Below are positions 33,401-41,492 of a stretch of DNA of 41,631 nucleotides, piece by piece. This stretch comes from Clostridia bacterium. GTDB lineage: Bacteria; Bacillota; Clostridia; Oscillospirales; CAG-272. The translations under genes and the position numbers were made by a program. The notes beneath the pieces were generated by a model. That model saw only the letters and a list, made by a program, of their open reading frames with translations. It was not told the DNA's origin and searched no databases. Every line of letters starts with the position of its first letter. Within the stretch, counting starts at the first letter, position 1. The stretch lies in the NCBI GenBank assembly GCA_017462605.1, contig JAFTQV010000004.1, positions 1 to 41,631 on the forward strand. Reading direction: 5' to 3'.

Positions 33401-36400
33401 TCTCGGTAATCTCGTAAAGCTCGCTCTCGCTCTTATCATAATATGAGAGCGCCGATACGGCGTATTTGGCACTCTTACTGTATTCCTTTGCCACAAGGAG
33501 AGGAAATGCGCTCTCATATATGAGCTTATACTCGCTATTTTCCTCGTTCTTTTCATAGAGCCTGTATGCTGCACTATTAGCGCAGGAGTCAACAATTATT
33601 TGCAATTCCCCGGATTTTGCTACGTTAGCGGATACGCCGACAACCTTTGCAGACGTATCTATAGGATTATAGTAGCAAAGAGTTCTTTCACTCTCGCATC
33701 CGCTGCCGCTGACGGCGGTAACGGCGAATGTGGTTCTCTCGTTTTCATTATAATAATCGGGGCTGTATACGCACGACGTACCCTCAGTGCTTGCAATAAG
33801 AGTATAGGTAGGCGCATTTCCTGCCGCTGCGTAAACATTGTACCACGCGGCACCCTCAATCTCGGTCCAAGAAAGAGTAAAATCTCCGAAGCCCTCACGG
33901 GTTAAGGTTATTGCAGAAGGAGCGTTCAGCTTCTCTTCTGCCGCAAATGCAGAAATGATATAGGTCTCGCCCGCCTCGGTATCGAAGGTTATAAGATCGT
34001 TTTCCAAGACAGAATAGCTTACCGCTCTTCCCTTTGAGTCATAAAGGTTTGCTCCGGCAGCGGCAGGATAGCGGAAGGACACCTTGCCGCCATTATTTGA
34101 AAGGATATTAGCGGTCTTCAGTACTCCGCCTTCCCATGCCGCACTGACCTCAAAGTTACCTCTGGCAACGAGGCCTGTATATGAGCCGAAAGACCAATCC
34201 GAGGGGATCGCCGCAAGCGGCTCAATATAGCCCTCATGGCTCTGAAGGAGCATTTCGCCGATACCTGCGGTCGCGCCGAAGCTCGCGTCTATCTGGAATA
34301 CCTCCCAAAGCCTTGTGAAAAGATTGGGGAAGGTCTCTTCCTCAAGAAGAGTGCTGAGATTTGCTCCGGCATTCTCTCCGTCCTTTGTCCTTGCATATAG
34401 CGCCATTTTATGCGCGTATACCCAGCCGCCCGTTTTATTCTGACCTCTGCCCTCAAGGGTGACCTTAGCGGCGTCGATCCAAGCGGGCGTGGTTGCGTTT
34501 ATAATATTACCGGGATAAAGTCCGACGAGTTGAGATACGTGGCGGTGATTGGGATCGTCTCCGATCGAGCCGTAGTAGTCCTCCTCGCGGAATTCTTTTA
34601 TCTGACCCGAAAGACCAACGTGTATGGGATCGTATTTATCGACCTGCTCCATGACCGTCTTAAGTATCGAATACTCATCGGTTGAAAGAAGCTCTTCATT
34701 TGAAAGATCTATACCGAGAGCTTTCGCCGCCCTGAGCGCGTTATAATTATTAAGATATGCAAATGTCTGCGCATAGGTAGTTCCCACCGTGTAATACCAG
34801 TCTCCGTTAACGTGGACCTCGGGAGAATCACAGTAGGAAACGAGATAGTGCCCGTCCTCGTCTATCTCAACGCACTTGGTGATAAATCTCGCAGCATCGC
34901 TGAGAACCTTGTAAACCTCTTTAAGCACAGCCTCGTCGCCTGTGAATTCATACCAATCCCAGTAAAGCTGAGTCGTGAAGCCGAGGTTGCCCGCAGAGCG
35001 GTCACTCGATATATTGTAAGCATCGTTGCCTGTTCCTATTACCCAACCGTTGCCGCCGTCAAGCCCCGCCTTATCGGAGTGGTACTTCTCTACCACCTTA
35101 TCCGCATTGAGCTTCGCCTGCTTTCTAAAAGCCTCGTTGAAGTCGGCATACGGTATAAAGGTCTCGGCAAGATTTGAGGTGAATGCCGGCCAATAGTTCA
35201 TCTGAACGTTGATATTATGCCAGTATCCGCTTCTCCATTCGGGACTCTGATAGGTATTCCAGGTTCCTTGAAGGTTTGCAGGCAAGGATCCCTCTCGCGA
35301 GGATGCTATAAGAAGGTATCTTCCGTACTGAAACATAAGAAGCTCAAGATACGTGCTATGATCCTTCGCCTGATATTCTCTTAGAAGAGTATCCGTGGTT
35401 TTATCAAGATCCGCTCTGTCGCAGCCGAGGTCAAGGGTCACCCTTCCGAAAAGCTCGTCGTAGTCCTCTATGTGTCGGGACTTAAGTAAAGCATAAGCAT
35501 CGGCTAAGGAATCGGATGCCGAGATAATCTCTTCAAGCTTCGTCATATACGCGCCGATCTTACCTCTCGTATATTCAAGGTCGGTGCCCATCGTAGGTTT
35601 AGAATTAATATCCGATGTGAATATATCCTCGGAAAGCTCGTAGTCCGTGCCGAGAGTCACTACTATATAAGCCGTTGTCGCGCCTGAAACGGCGATCGCG
35701 CCGTTGTCATCGGTATAGACGGTCCCGTCCTTATCGGTATACTCATTCTTCGCAACGGTAGCCGACACACTTCCGCCCTCGGTGTATACCCTATACATAC
35801 CGCAAAAATCACCCCCAAACGACTCAAGGTTGCCCGTAAGCTCGATATAACCGACGCCATTCTCATCGACCGACGAGGTAACGGTACCCGTTTTTCCGCC
35901 GCGGTCACCGGCAACGTTCATATAGCTCTGCTTAAAGGGAACTGTGGGGCGAAGGATGAACTCAAGCTTGCCCTCGGTGTCCGCATCAAGCTTTATAACG
36001 AGCGCTCTATCCGGATAAGAGGTGAAATGCTCTCTTGTATACTTAACTCCGTCATAGGTATACTCCACTCCCGCGATAGCAGACTTAAGATCAAGATAGC
36101 GCTTATAATTTTCGACCTTGGTATGCCCGAAATCTATATAAGTCTCGGAAAAGTTATTGAGTCCGCCCGTACGGTCAACGTCATTTGAGCCGCCGTATCT
36201 TCCGTACCAGCTTGCAAGAGTTTTATCCGAGAGCTGAATTCGCTCGGTCTCGGTCCTGCCGAAGATATTTGCGCCGAAATATCCGTTTCCTATCGGAAGC
36301 GAATATTGCTCCCATGCAACGTCAGATCCGCTCTGCGACGTTGAAGTAGCCGAATTTTCGGTATTCGTTATCGGAGACGGCTCGTCATACCAAAGCTTAA

Positions 36401-36530
36401 GCGGAATATTGCTTTCCGATATCAAAACGCTGTTTTCATCTCTTTGCTCCGCGCTCACGGATATCACGGGAGATATGCTCGTAAATACAAGAGCCAGCAG
36501 GCATAAAAAGCTTACGATTCTTCTTCTCAT
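30459..36530 (-). CDS. Giant secreted GH95 alpha-L-fucosidase with four discoidin-like domains
   Basis: The 2023-aa product starts with a signal peptide (RRR, then a hydrophobic core to about residue 27). Residues about 40-860 are a GH95 catalytic domain: LWYDEPSPI, QYSLPIGNGYFGANIFG, GSLPANLQGTWN, the NxN pair N439/N441 in HNINVQMNYWPA, E571, and D748 in FQIDASFGATAG. These match the spacing of the catalytic residues of the Bifidobacterium enzyme AfcA (N421, N423, E566, D766), though the family's usual IDGN is IDAS here. An Fn3-like domain (about 870-950) is followed by four F5/8 type C (discoidin-like) domains at about 1054, 1216, 1374 and 1529. Residues from about 1755 are the C-terminal domain shared with the phosphoesterase at 2625. 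Substrate: alpha-1,2-fucosyl or L-galactosyl glycans. Confidence 0.92.
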   Translation of the reverse strand: MRRRIVSFLCLLALVFTSISPVISVSAEQRDENSVLISESNIPLKLWYDEPSPITNTENSATSTSQSGSDVAWEQYSLPIGNGYFGANIFGRTETERIQLSDKTLASWYGRYGGSNDVDRTGGLNNFSETYIDFGHTKVENYKRYLDLKSAIAGVEYTYDGVKYTREHFTSYPDRALVIKLDADTEGKLEFILRPTVPFKQSYMNVAGDRGGKTGTVTSSVDENGVGYIELTGNLESFGGDFCGMYRVYTEGGSVSATVAKNEYTDKDGTVYTDDNGAIAVSGATTAYIVVTLGTDYELSEDIFTSDINSKPTMGTDLEYTRGKIGAYMTKLEEIISASDSLADAYALLKSRHIEDYDELFGRVTLDLGCDRADLDKTTDTLLREYQAKDHSTYLELLMFQYGRYLLIASSREGSLPANLQGTWNTYQSPEWRSGYWHNINVQMNYWPAFTSNLAETFIPYADFNEAFRKQAKLNADKVVEKYHSDKAGLDGGNGWVIGTGNDAYNISSDRSAGNLGFTTQLYWDWYEFTGDEAVLKEVYKVLSDAARFITKCVEIDEDGHYLVSYCDSPEVHVNGDWYYTVGTTYAQTFAYLNNYNALRAAKALGIDLSNEELLSTDEYSILKTVMEQVDKYDPIHVGLSGQIKEFREEDYYGSIGDDPNHRHVSQLVGLYPGNIINATTPAWIDAAKVTLEGRGQNKTGGWVYAHKMALYARTKDGENAGANLSTLLEEETFPNLFTRLWEVFQIDASFGATAGIGEMLLQSHEGYIEPLAAIPSDWSFGSYTGLVARGNFEVSAAWEGGVLKTANILSNNGGKVSFRYPAAAGANLYDSKGRAVSYSVLENDLITFDTEAGETYIISAFAAEEKLNAPSAITLTREGFGDFTLSWTEIEGAAWYNVYAAAGNAPTYTLIASTEGTSCVYSPDYYNENERTTFAVTAVSGSGCESERTLCYYNPIDTSAKVVGVSANVAKSGELQIIVDSCANSAAYRLYEKNEENSEYKLIYESAFPLLVAKEYSKSAKYAVSALSYYDKSESELYEITEIMESSLDYDPTNILLGKEVIKGNGTSEYGTSYTIDNLTDGSFDKNGGGRYSSKENGKVNAVIDLDGLYSIDKVRLCLYKTSLDHVGQDLKIEAFSNGKWVTVGAYNTVTAGSSDIEDNGVIVSDGNGRSWLEFNSGGAVASKIRLSSSSIANGYVTYYEMDASGILIGSSDGENVLLGKDIVGAAESYDSNFTYSKLNDGTYDSNTGRYSSKQHGSFDGSVDLEGLYVLNEIRFCLYNRTTAQIGTDFKIEIYQGDKVVSVIGPFSNETLANTENGYLVSKASGNSGLWLVFDLGGVVGSSIRFSAECLNSGFITFFECECDGYKVAQLSENLFEGRVFEEKYSSLNSTYAYSKLTDGVINTDNDKDGRFSNRQNEKAGAVIDLERNYALSELKFYLFKRHTTEMGKNWKVEVYSSGRWITVIDEADVSDCVVNNGDGRADLVLTFDLGCIIGSRIRFEADPNDGSSGWITFYESECSGFSYLPNKFEGKEMNALSGVSATVSGTVTSGSAGSLTDGDEGTSLSVGSQSWSAELDLGEDKRLYTLKISELIGSANLVDGALTTASDKTSIEVYSGGKWIKIISDRALSSTGEATLFDLYGIIASKLRITFKNTNKFDGESEYRGAVISEISCTETSISLIDRGALIEAIEKLPIKSDSDKALYFTNANYLKFKSYAIDKTLNTERMSDYIGEIEAYISDISSDDISSYQPKMSITLDSCLIMNVYVPKNLTESFKLDGKEYTDMPELSENEVTLGDGKTYYLMKIELDSYLAARDVMLIATVDRGDSKARGVFSFSILDYAKSIDASGSGAEKQLAGDMLSYIRAAVLYFTPENTGAVKEITAVIGEGYDIDNPVNEDGSLGGSYEGLSAATFRLTAAPSFVFYLPEGADASRYTFKVGEGEVDFKVETDKDGAYIEISLYAYQMCETVTYFIDGTEKGSYHISSYLAFARSEGDKALITLTERFIKYSRSALEYRTSLQ

Positions 36531-36553
36531 ACTATTTCCTTCCTTTAATATAA

Positions 36554-36580
36554 TGTTCTTATAAATAAATTGTTCTTATA
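36554..36580. repeat. 10-bp direct repeat upstream of the GH95 gene
   Basis: TGTTCTTATA occurs at 36554-36563 and 36571-36580, 17 bp apart (start to start), between the GH95 start codon and its predicted -10 box. AraC-type regulators bind direct repeats with such spacing, so it is a candidate binding site. Confidence 0.5.
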
Positions 36581-36582
36581 TC

Positions 36583-36611
36583 TTGATTTTACCACAACAC
36601 CGTGTTATAAT
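36583..36611 (+). promoter_or_regulatory. Promoter of the AraC regulator at 36673
   Basis: TTGATT (36583-36588) and TATAAT (36606-36611) are spaced by 17 bp. It overlaps the promoter of the divergent GH95 gene almost completely. Confidence 0.75.
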
Positions 36612-36614
36612 CAA
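36586..36614 (-). promoter_or_regulatory. Promoter of the GH95 gene
   Basis: On the minus strand TTGATT (36614-36609) and TAAAAT (36591-36586) are spaced by 17 bp. Each box overlaps the opposite box of the plus-strand promoter. Confidence 0.6.
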
Positions 36615-36631
36615 TGTATAATTATACATTG
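36612..36631. promoter_or_regulatory. Perfect 20-bp palindrome (probable operator)
   Basis: CAATGTATAA and its exact complement abut with no spacer, just after the plus -10 box and overlapping the minus -35 box. A protein bound here would block both divergent promoters. Confidence 0.6.
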
Positions 36632-36672
36632 CTTCTTGTATAATTTTATTCAGACCGAAGTGAGAGATAACT

Positions 36673-37620
36673 ATGATTAAAGAAAAGCTTCCAAACGATA
36701 AGATATACAGATACAAGGTGGACGGCAGATTTACCGATGACCTTCCGGGCGTGACAGCCTACGTTATGCGCGATTACTCGATAGGTATGCATATCCAGGA
36801 TTTCTTTGAGATCAATATAGTGACGAGAGGATACGGAATGCATTATATAGGAGAGGGCTGCGCGGCGGCAAGCGTTGGCGACGTTTTCATTATACCGCCC
36901 CACGTCAGGCACGGATATACGGGTGGCAAGGGCTTTGACGTTTCGCACTTTATCGTGAGCGACGGATTTATCAAGCATAATTTTGATATATTGCAAAGGA
37001 TCCCGCATTTCTTCACTCTATTCAACGCCGAGCCGCTCATGCGAGCGCAAAGCGAAGACGGAGCCTTGCATCTGAAACTCGAAAATGAGCGTTTTTCTAA
37101 GCTTTTGCCTTATCTATACGAAATGTACGCTAACCATAAGGACATGCGGCTTTACTATTGGGATAAAATAAGCGAATGCAGGGAGATAAGCACCTTAGCC
37201 ATAGCAAAAAATATCGGGCTTGCCCTTTACGTTATAACTCAGCTCTGCGAGGCATACGGCGAATATACCAACAAAGTAAGTAAAGCTACCGAGAGCCGCG
37301 ACGCCAATTTTATGAATACGATATCTCTTATCCATGAAAAATACAGTGAAAAAATATCGCTTGCCGAGCTTGCGAAAACCGCTCGCCTCTCCCGAAGCGC
37401 CTTTATCAAGCGATTCAAGACGATCACCGGCATGACCCCCTCGGATTACATAATAAAGCAAAGGCTCGATGCAGCGGAAAATATGCTCATCAATACCGGT
37501 TATTCGGTCGCCGATATAGCCTTCAAATCAGGCTTTTACGATTCCTCTCATTTCTCCCGATCATTCAGTAAAGCTCGCGGAATCTCTCCCTCGGAATACA
37601 GGGAGAAGATAAAAAAATGA
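36673..37620 (+). CDS. AraC-family transcriptional regulator
   Basis: The 315-aa protein has the cupin-like N-terminal sensor (MHIQDFFEINIVTRGYGMHY, PPHVRHGYTGG) and the C-terminal AraC domain with two helix-turn-helix motifs (LAELAKTARLSRSAFIKRFK and VADIAFKSGFYDSSHFSRSF, then GISPSEYREK). It is divergent from the GH95 gene with overlapping promoters and palindromic sites, so it probably controls that gene and itself in response to a sugar freed by the enzyme. The ATG at 36673 has GAGAGATAAC upstream, a moderate ribosome site. It is not a close paralogue of the regulator at 1636 as far as I can see. Confidence 0.92.
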   Translation: MIKEKLPNDKIYRYKVDGRFTDDLPGVTAYVMRDYSIGMHIQDFFEINIVTRGYGMHYIGEGCAAASVGDVFIIPPHVRHGYTGGKGFDVSHFIVSDGFIKHNFDILQRIPHFFTLFNAEPLMRAQSEDGALHLKLENERFSKLLPYLYEMYANHKDMRLYYWDKISECREISTLAIAKNIGLALYVITQLCEAYGEYTNKVSKATESRDANFMNTISLIHEKYSEKISLAELAKTARLSRSAFIKRFKTITGMTPSDYIIKQRLDAAENMLINTGYSVADIAFKSGFYDSSHFSRSFSKARGISPSEYREKIKK

Positions 37621-37661
37621 ATTGACATATCCCCAAAGAGCCTTGCGGAGAAAAAATTTCT

Positions 37662-37948
37662 GAAGTATTGCAAAATCTATTCCCGCGAAAACCCTTGCGG
37701 AGAAGAAATTTCTGCAAGACGAAGAAAGCCGAGCGAGAAGGGCGACTGCGTAGTTTCCTACGCCGAGCCCGCCGAGTCGATGGGTTTCTGAAGTATTGCA
37801 AAATTTATTCCCGCAAGGAGCCTTGCGGAGAAGAAATTTCTGCAAGACAAGGCGTAAGGGAGTGAACGAAATGAAGCCGTAGTTACCTACGGCGAGTTGA
37901 GTGAATCGACCGACAACGAAGTATTGCAAAATTTATTCCCGCAAGGGG
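37662..37948. repeat. 128-bp tandem repeat, 2.2 copies, with preceding partial
   Basis: Units starting GAAGTATTGCAAAATYTATT begin at 37662, 37790 and 37918, exactly 128 bp apart. Each full unit contains CCCGC, a 25-nt inverted stem (CTTGC...GCAAG around AGAAATTTCT), a variable part and a second hairpin (GCGTAG/CTACGC or CCGTAG/CTACGG). A shorter copy of the stem lies at about 37640-37662. The gap of 420 nt between the AraC gene and recA holds nothing else besides a possible recA promoter. Confidence 0.85.
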
Positions 37949-37958
37949 AGATGTACAA

Positions 37959-37985
37959 TTTATCGGACACCGCCCCTGCTATAAT
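37959..37985 (+). promoter_or_regulatory. Possible recA promoter
   Basis: TATAAT at 37980-37985 is a consensus -10 box about 55 bp before recA. No good -35 box is found at 16-18 bp (TTTATC at 37959 is 15 bp away), and I see no typical Gram-positive LexA box (GAAC-N4-GTTC) here. Confidence 0.5.
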
Positions 37986-38040
37986 AGAGATGTAAAAAGC
38001 ACCAACTCAACTTAATTAGACAAGAAAGGTAATCTGAAAA

Positions 38041-39138
38041 ATGGCAGCAAGAAAAGCAGCATCGGCTTCCGAGAAGCTCCCCGTAAACGACAAAAAATCC
38101 GCCCTTGAGACGGTTATGCAAAGAATAGAGCGTGAGTGCGGCAAAGGATCTATTATGAGACTTGGCGAAAATTCCTCACTCAACGTTTCCGCAGTATCCA
38201 CAGGCTCTCTTTCGCTCGACTTCGCGCTCGGAGTCGGCGGTATTCCCCGCGGAAGGATCACGGAGATCTTTGGCCCTGAATCTTCGGGTAAAACGACTAT
38301 TGCTCTCCACGTTATCGCAGAGGTTCAGAAGCAGGGCGGAGTTGCCGCGTTCATTGACGCGGAGCATGCTCTTGATCCCATATACGCAAAAAAGCTCGGA
38401 GTTGATATCAACGAGCTTCTCGTCTCCCAGCCCGACTGCGGAGAGCAGGCGCTCGGCATCGCTGAGACCCTCGCAAATTCGGGCGCTATCGATATCATAG
38501 TTATCGACTCGGTAGCGGCTCTCGTACCCCGCCAGGAGATCGAAGGCGATATGGGCGCATCGCACGTCGGCGTTCAGGCGCGCCTTATGTCTCAGGCTAT
38601 GAGAAAGCTTATGGGCACTATCGCTAAATCAAATACTATCGTTATCTTCACGAACCAGCTCCGTGAGAAGGTCGGCGTTATGTACGGCAACCCCGAGGTA
38701 ACCCCCGGCGGACGCGCTCTTAAATTCTACGCATCGGTACGTATAGACGTAAGACGCTCTGAGTCTCTTAAGAACGGCAGCGAGGTCTACGGCTCGCACA
38801 CCAAGTGCAAGGTCGTCAAGAACAAGGTAGCTCCCCCCTTCAAGGTCGCAGAGTTTGACATTCTTTACGGCTCGGGCATCTCGAAGTCAAGCGAGATCAT
38901 CGATATGGCGATCCAGCTCGGAATAGTTGAAAAGAGCGGCGCATGGTTCTACTATGACGGCAACAGGCTCGGTCAGGGTAAGGACAACGTAAGAAAGCTT
39001 ATCGAGGGCGATAGCGAGCTTATGGCAACTCTTGAGACTCTCGTGCGCGATAAGGCAAAGAACCAAGCGTTTGATGCCGACGAGCTTCCCGGCGACGACG
39101 ATGATTTCGATATCGAGGATTTTGACGAGGAGGAGTAA
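38041..39138 (+). CDS. recA: Recombinase RecA
   Basis: RecA forms filaments on single-stranded DNA and carries out homologous pairing and LexA autocleavage. The 365-aa protein has Walker [10 protein letters not shown] (78-86), Walker B-type [12 protein letters not shown], the L1/L2 loops ([16 protein letters not shown] and [18 protein letters not shown]) and an acidic C-terminus ([14 protein letters not shown]). The first 20 residues are a short basic-alanine stretch, and an ATG with AAAGG upstream is the start. recX follows immediately. Confidence 0.98.
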   Translation: MAARKAASASEKLPVNDKKSALETVMQRIERECGKGSIMRLGENSSLNVSAVSTGSLSLDFALGVGGIPRGRITEIFGPESSGKTTIALHVIAEVQKQGGVAAFIDAEHALDPIYAKKLGVDINELLVSQPDCGEQALGIAETLANSGAIDIIVIDSVAALVPRQEIEGDMGASHVGVQARLMSQAMRKLMGTIAKSNTIVIFTNQLREKVGVMYGNPEVTPGGRALKFYASVRIDVRRSESLKNGSEVYGSHTKCKVVKNKVAPPFKVAEFDILYGSGISKSSEIIDMAIQLGIVEKSGAWFYYDGNRLGQGKDNVRKLIEGDSELMATLETLVRDKAKNQAFDADELPGDDDDFDIEDFDEEE

Positions 39139-39144
39139 TCTCGC

Positions 39145-39726
39145 GTGGCAATGAAAGAGGTTTCATACGTCAGATCTCACGGCTCTAAGGCACAGCTCGT
39201 CACAGTCGGGATCGCCCTGAGTGACGAAAAATATACTATAAGCGAGGGGACGTACCGAAGGATCGGCTGTCCCCTTTCGGGCGATTATTTAGATGAAGAC
39301 GATATGCGCGCTATCGCGCGCGAGGACGGTGAAAGGCGCGCGCTCGCAAGAGCCTTGAAGATCCTCTCTTATGCGGATAACAGCGAAAAGCGGCTTTACA
39401 CTAAGCTCATGGTGGCAGGCTTTGAGCCTGCTTATGCGAAATTTGCCACAGAGGAATGCGTAAGACTCGGATATCTTTGCGAAAAAAGTCAGCTCGAAAG
39501 ATTTACCGTTCGCCTTGCAGAGGAGCTTTGGGGACCGAAGAAGATCATGGCAAGGCTCATCTCGCGCGGTTACGCTCGGGAGGATATCGGGCAAGCGATC
39601 GAAAGGCTTACCGATAGCGGAGCGATCGACTTTCAACAGTCGCGGCGCAAGCTTATCGAAAAAAAGCTCGGCGATAATTTCACCGCCGAGGACAAGCATA
39701 AGCTATTCAAAAAATACGGGTATTAA
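39145..39726 (+). CDS. recX: Regulatory protein RecX
   Basis: RecX caps or disassembles RecA filaments and is commonly next to recA. The 193-aa protein has the repeated three-helix modules of the family (ALKILSYADNSEKRLYTKLMVAGF, then LERFTVRLAEELWGPKKIMA, then RRKLIEKKLGDNFTAEDKHK). The first 60 residues form a less conserved extension. I start at GTG 39145, 6 nt after the recA stop with GGAGGAG upstream; an ATG two codons later is also possible. Confidence 0.9.
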   Translation: MAMKEVSYVRSHGSKAQLVTVGIALSDEKYTISEGTYRRIGCPLSGDYLDEDDMRAIAREDGERRALARALKILSYADNSEKRLYTKLMVAGFEPAYAKFATEECVRLGYLCEKSQLERFTVRLAEELWGPKKIMARLISRGYAREDIGQAIERLTDSGAIDFQQSRRKLIEKKLGDNFTAEDKHKLFKKYGY

Positions 39727-39729
39727 AAT

Positions 39730-41472
39730 ATGGTAAAAAGATTTTTAAGCTACTATAAGCCTTATGTCGGCTTATTCATTTTGGATATGATAGCGGCGGT
39801 CGTGATCGCCGCCTGCAACCTCGTCTATCCCACGGTAGTCAAGGAGATCATCAATAAATACGTTTTTGAGGACACGCCGACGATGCTTATAATCTCATCG
39901 GCGATCCTTCTCGTTATTTATCTTATCAAGGCTGCCTCAACTTACATAGTCAGCTACCACGGTCACGTTATGGGTATAAAGCTTCAGCGCGATATGAGAC
40001 GAGATCTTTTTAAGAAATATCAGTCGTTGCCTGTCAAGTTTTACGACGATAATAAGACGGGCGATCTTCTGACAAGGCTGGTCAACGATCTTTTCGAGGT
40101 CTCCGAGCTTGCGCACCACGGCCCCGAGAACCTTATTCTTGCTGTGCTTATGTTTGTCGGTGCATTTTGTATTCTTATCACTATCGACGTATGGCTTACT
40201 CTTATCGTGCTTGCGATAATTCCCTTTATAGTTCTCTTCACGGGTCTTTCGCGAGTTGAGATGAAGACTGCTATGAAGAGCTACCGCCGCCAGACCGCGG
40301 TCATCAACTCCACTCTCGAAAATTCTCTTTCGGGCATAAGAGAGACCAAGGCTTATTCAAGAGAGGAATACGAGATCGAGAGATTTTCTAAGGCAAACGG
40401 ACTTTTCGCCACCCTTCGCGGCAAGGCAATGCACTCTCTCGGCAAGTACGAGACGGTAATGACTTTCATATCCGATCTGCTTTATCTCGTTATAGTTTTC
40501 GTTGGCGGTCTTTTCTTCTTTCACGGCAGAATAGACGCGGGCGAATTCGCAGCATTCATACTTTACATCAGCATGTTCTTGACTCCCATTGGCAAGATAA
40601 CCTTCCTCTTCGAGCAATTCCAAGAGGGTATGACGGGATTTTCGCGCTTCGTTGAGGTGATGGAGACCGAGAACGAGGAAGATCTCGGAACGCTTGAACC
40701 CGATACGGTCAAGGGCGATATAAAATTTTCGGGCGTTACCTTCTCCTATACCTCGGATCTTGATAAGACTGTAATCAAGGATCTTGATCTTTCGATCGGA
40801 GCAGGCGAAACGCTCGCCCTCGTTGGTCCTTCGGGCGGCGGAAAGACGACCCTTTGCAACCTTATTCCGAGAATGTATAATGTTGACAAGGGTAAGATCA
40901 CCCTTGACGGCAACGATATTATGGATATCAAGCTTGAAGCGCTGAGGCGACATATCGGCGTTGTCTCTCAGAACGTATTCCTTTTCGACGGCACGATACG
41001 TGATAATATTGCCTACGGCAAGGCAGATGCCTCGGATGAGGAGATCGCCGAGGCGGCAAGAAAGGCGAATATCCACGATTATATATCCACCCTTGAGGAC
41101 GGATATAATACCGAGGTCGGCGAGCGCGGTCTTAAGCTTTCGGGCGGTCAAAGGCAGCGAATAGCGATAGCAAGGCTCTTCTTAAAGAACCCCTCGCTTC
41201 TTATCCTCGACGAGGCAACGAGCGCGCTTGACAACGTCACCGAGCTTCAGATACAGAAATCTCTTGAGGAGCTTTCAGTCGGAAGAACTGTAATCGTCGT
41301 TGCGCACAGACTCTCTACGGTCCGTAATGCAGACAGGATCGCTGTCATCGATAAGAGCGGCATTATCGAAATGGGAACTCATGACGAGCTTATGAAAATG
41401 GAAGGTGAATACCACAAGCTATATACATCAAGCCTTAAGGTAGATACCTCGTCTATCAGCACAGAAGAATAA
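39730..41472 (+). CDS. ABC transporter, fused permease and ATP-binding protein (exporter type)
   Basis: The 580-aa half-transporter has a six-helix ABC membrane domain (about residues 1-310) with clear hydrophobic helices, and an ATPase domain with Walker A GPSGGGKTT (366-374), the Q-loop VVSQNVFLFDG, the signature LSGGQRQR and Walker B LLILDEATSALD, then the H-loop VVAHRLS. It is of the lipid/drug/peptide exporter class (MsbA/LmrA-like). A second half-transporter gene is not present, so it probably acts as a homodimer; the substrate is unknown. It starts 3 nt after recX. Confidence 0.92.
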   Translation: MVKRFLSYYKPYVGLFILDMIAAVVIAACNLVYPTVVKEIINKYVFEDTPTMLIISSAILLVIYLIKAASTYIVSYHGHVMGIKLQRDMRRDLFKKYQSLPVKFYDDNKTGDLLTRLVNDLFEVSELAHHGPENLILAVLMFVGAFCILITIDVWLTLIVLAIIPFIVLFTGLSRVEMKTAMKSYRRQTAVINSTLENSLSGIRETKAYSREEYEIERFSKANGLFATLRGKAMHSLGKYETVMTFISDLLYLVIVFVGGLFFFHGRIDAGEFAAFILYISMFLTPIGKITFLFEQFQEGMTGFSRFVEVMETENEEDLGTLEPDTVKGDIKFSGVTFSYTSDLDKTVIKDLDLSIGAGETLALVGPSGGGKTTLCNLIPRMYNVDKGKITLDGNDIMDIKLEALRRHIGVVSQNVFLFDGTIRDNIAYGKADASDEEIAEAARKANIHDYISTLEDGYNTEVGERGLKLSGGQRQRIAIARLFLKNPSLLILDEATSALDNVTELQIQKSLEELSVGRTVIVVAHRLSTVRNADRIAVIDKSGIIEMGTHDELMKMEGEYHKLYTSSLKVDTSSISTEE

Positions 41473-41492
41473 CTATTATTTACAAATAACGC

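Noticed and set aside
37565-37929. Minus-strand frames over the 128-bp repeat
   Set aside because: They arise from the repeated DNA and lack ribosome sites.
37662-37948. CRISPR array
   Set aside because: The repeat unit is 128 bp with homologous, not unique, intervening sequence, and no cas genes are near.
37949-38040. LexA/SOS box before recA
   Set aside because: I found no GAAC-N4-GTTC-type dyad; only a -10 box is clear.
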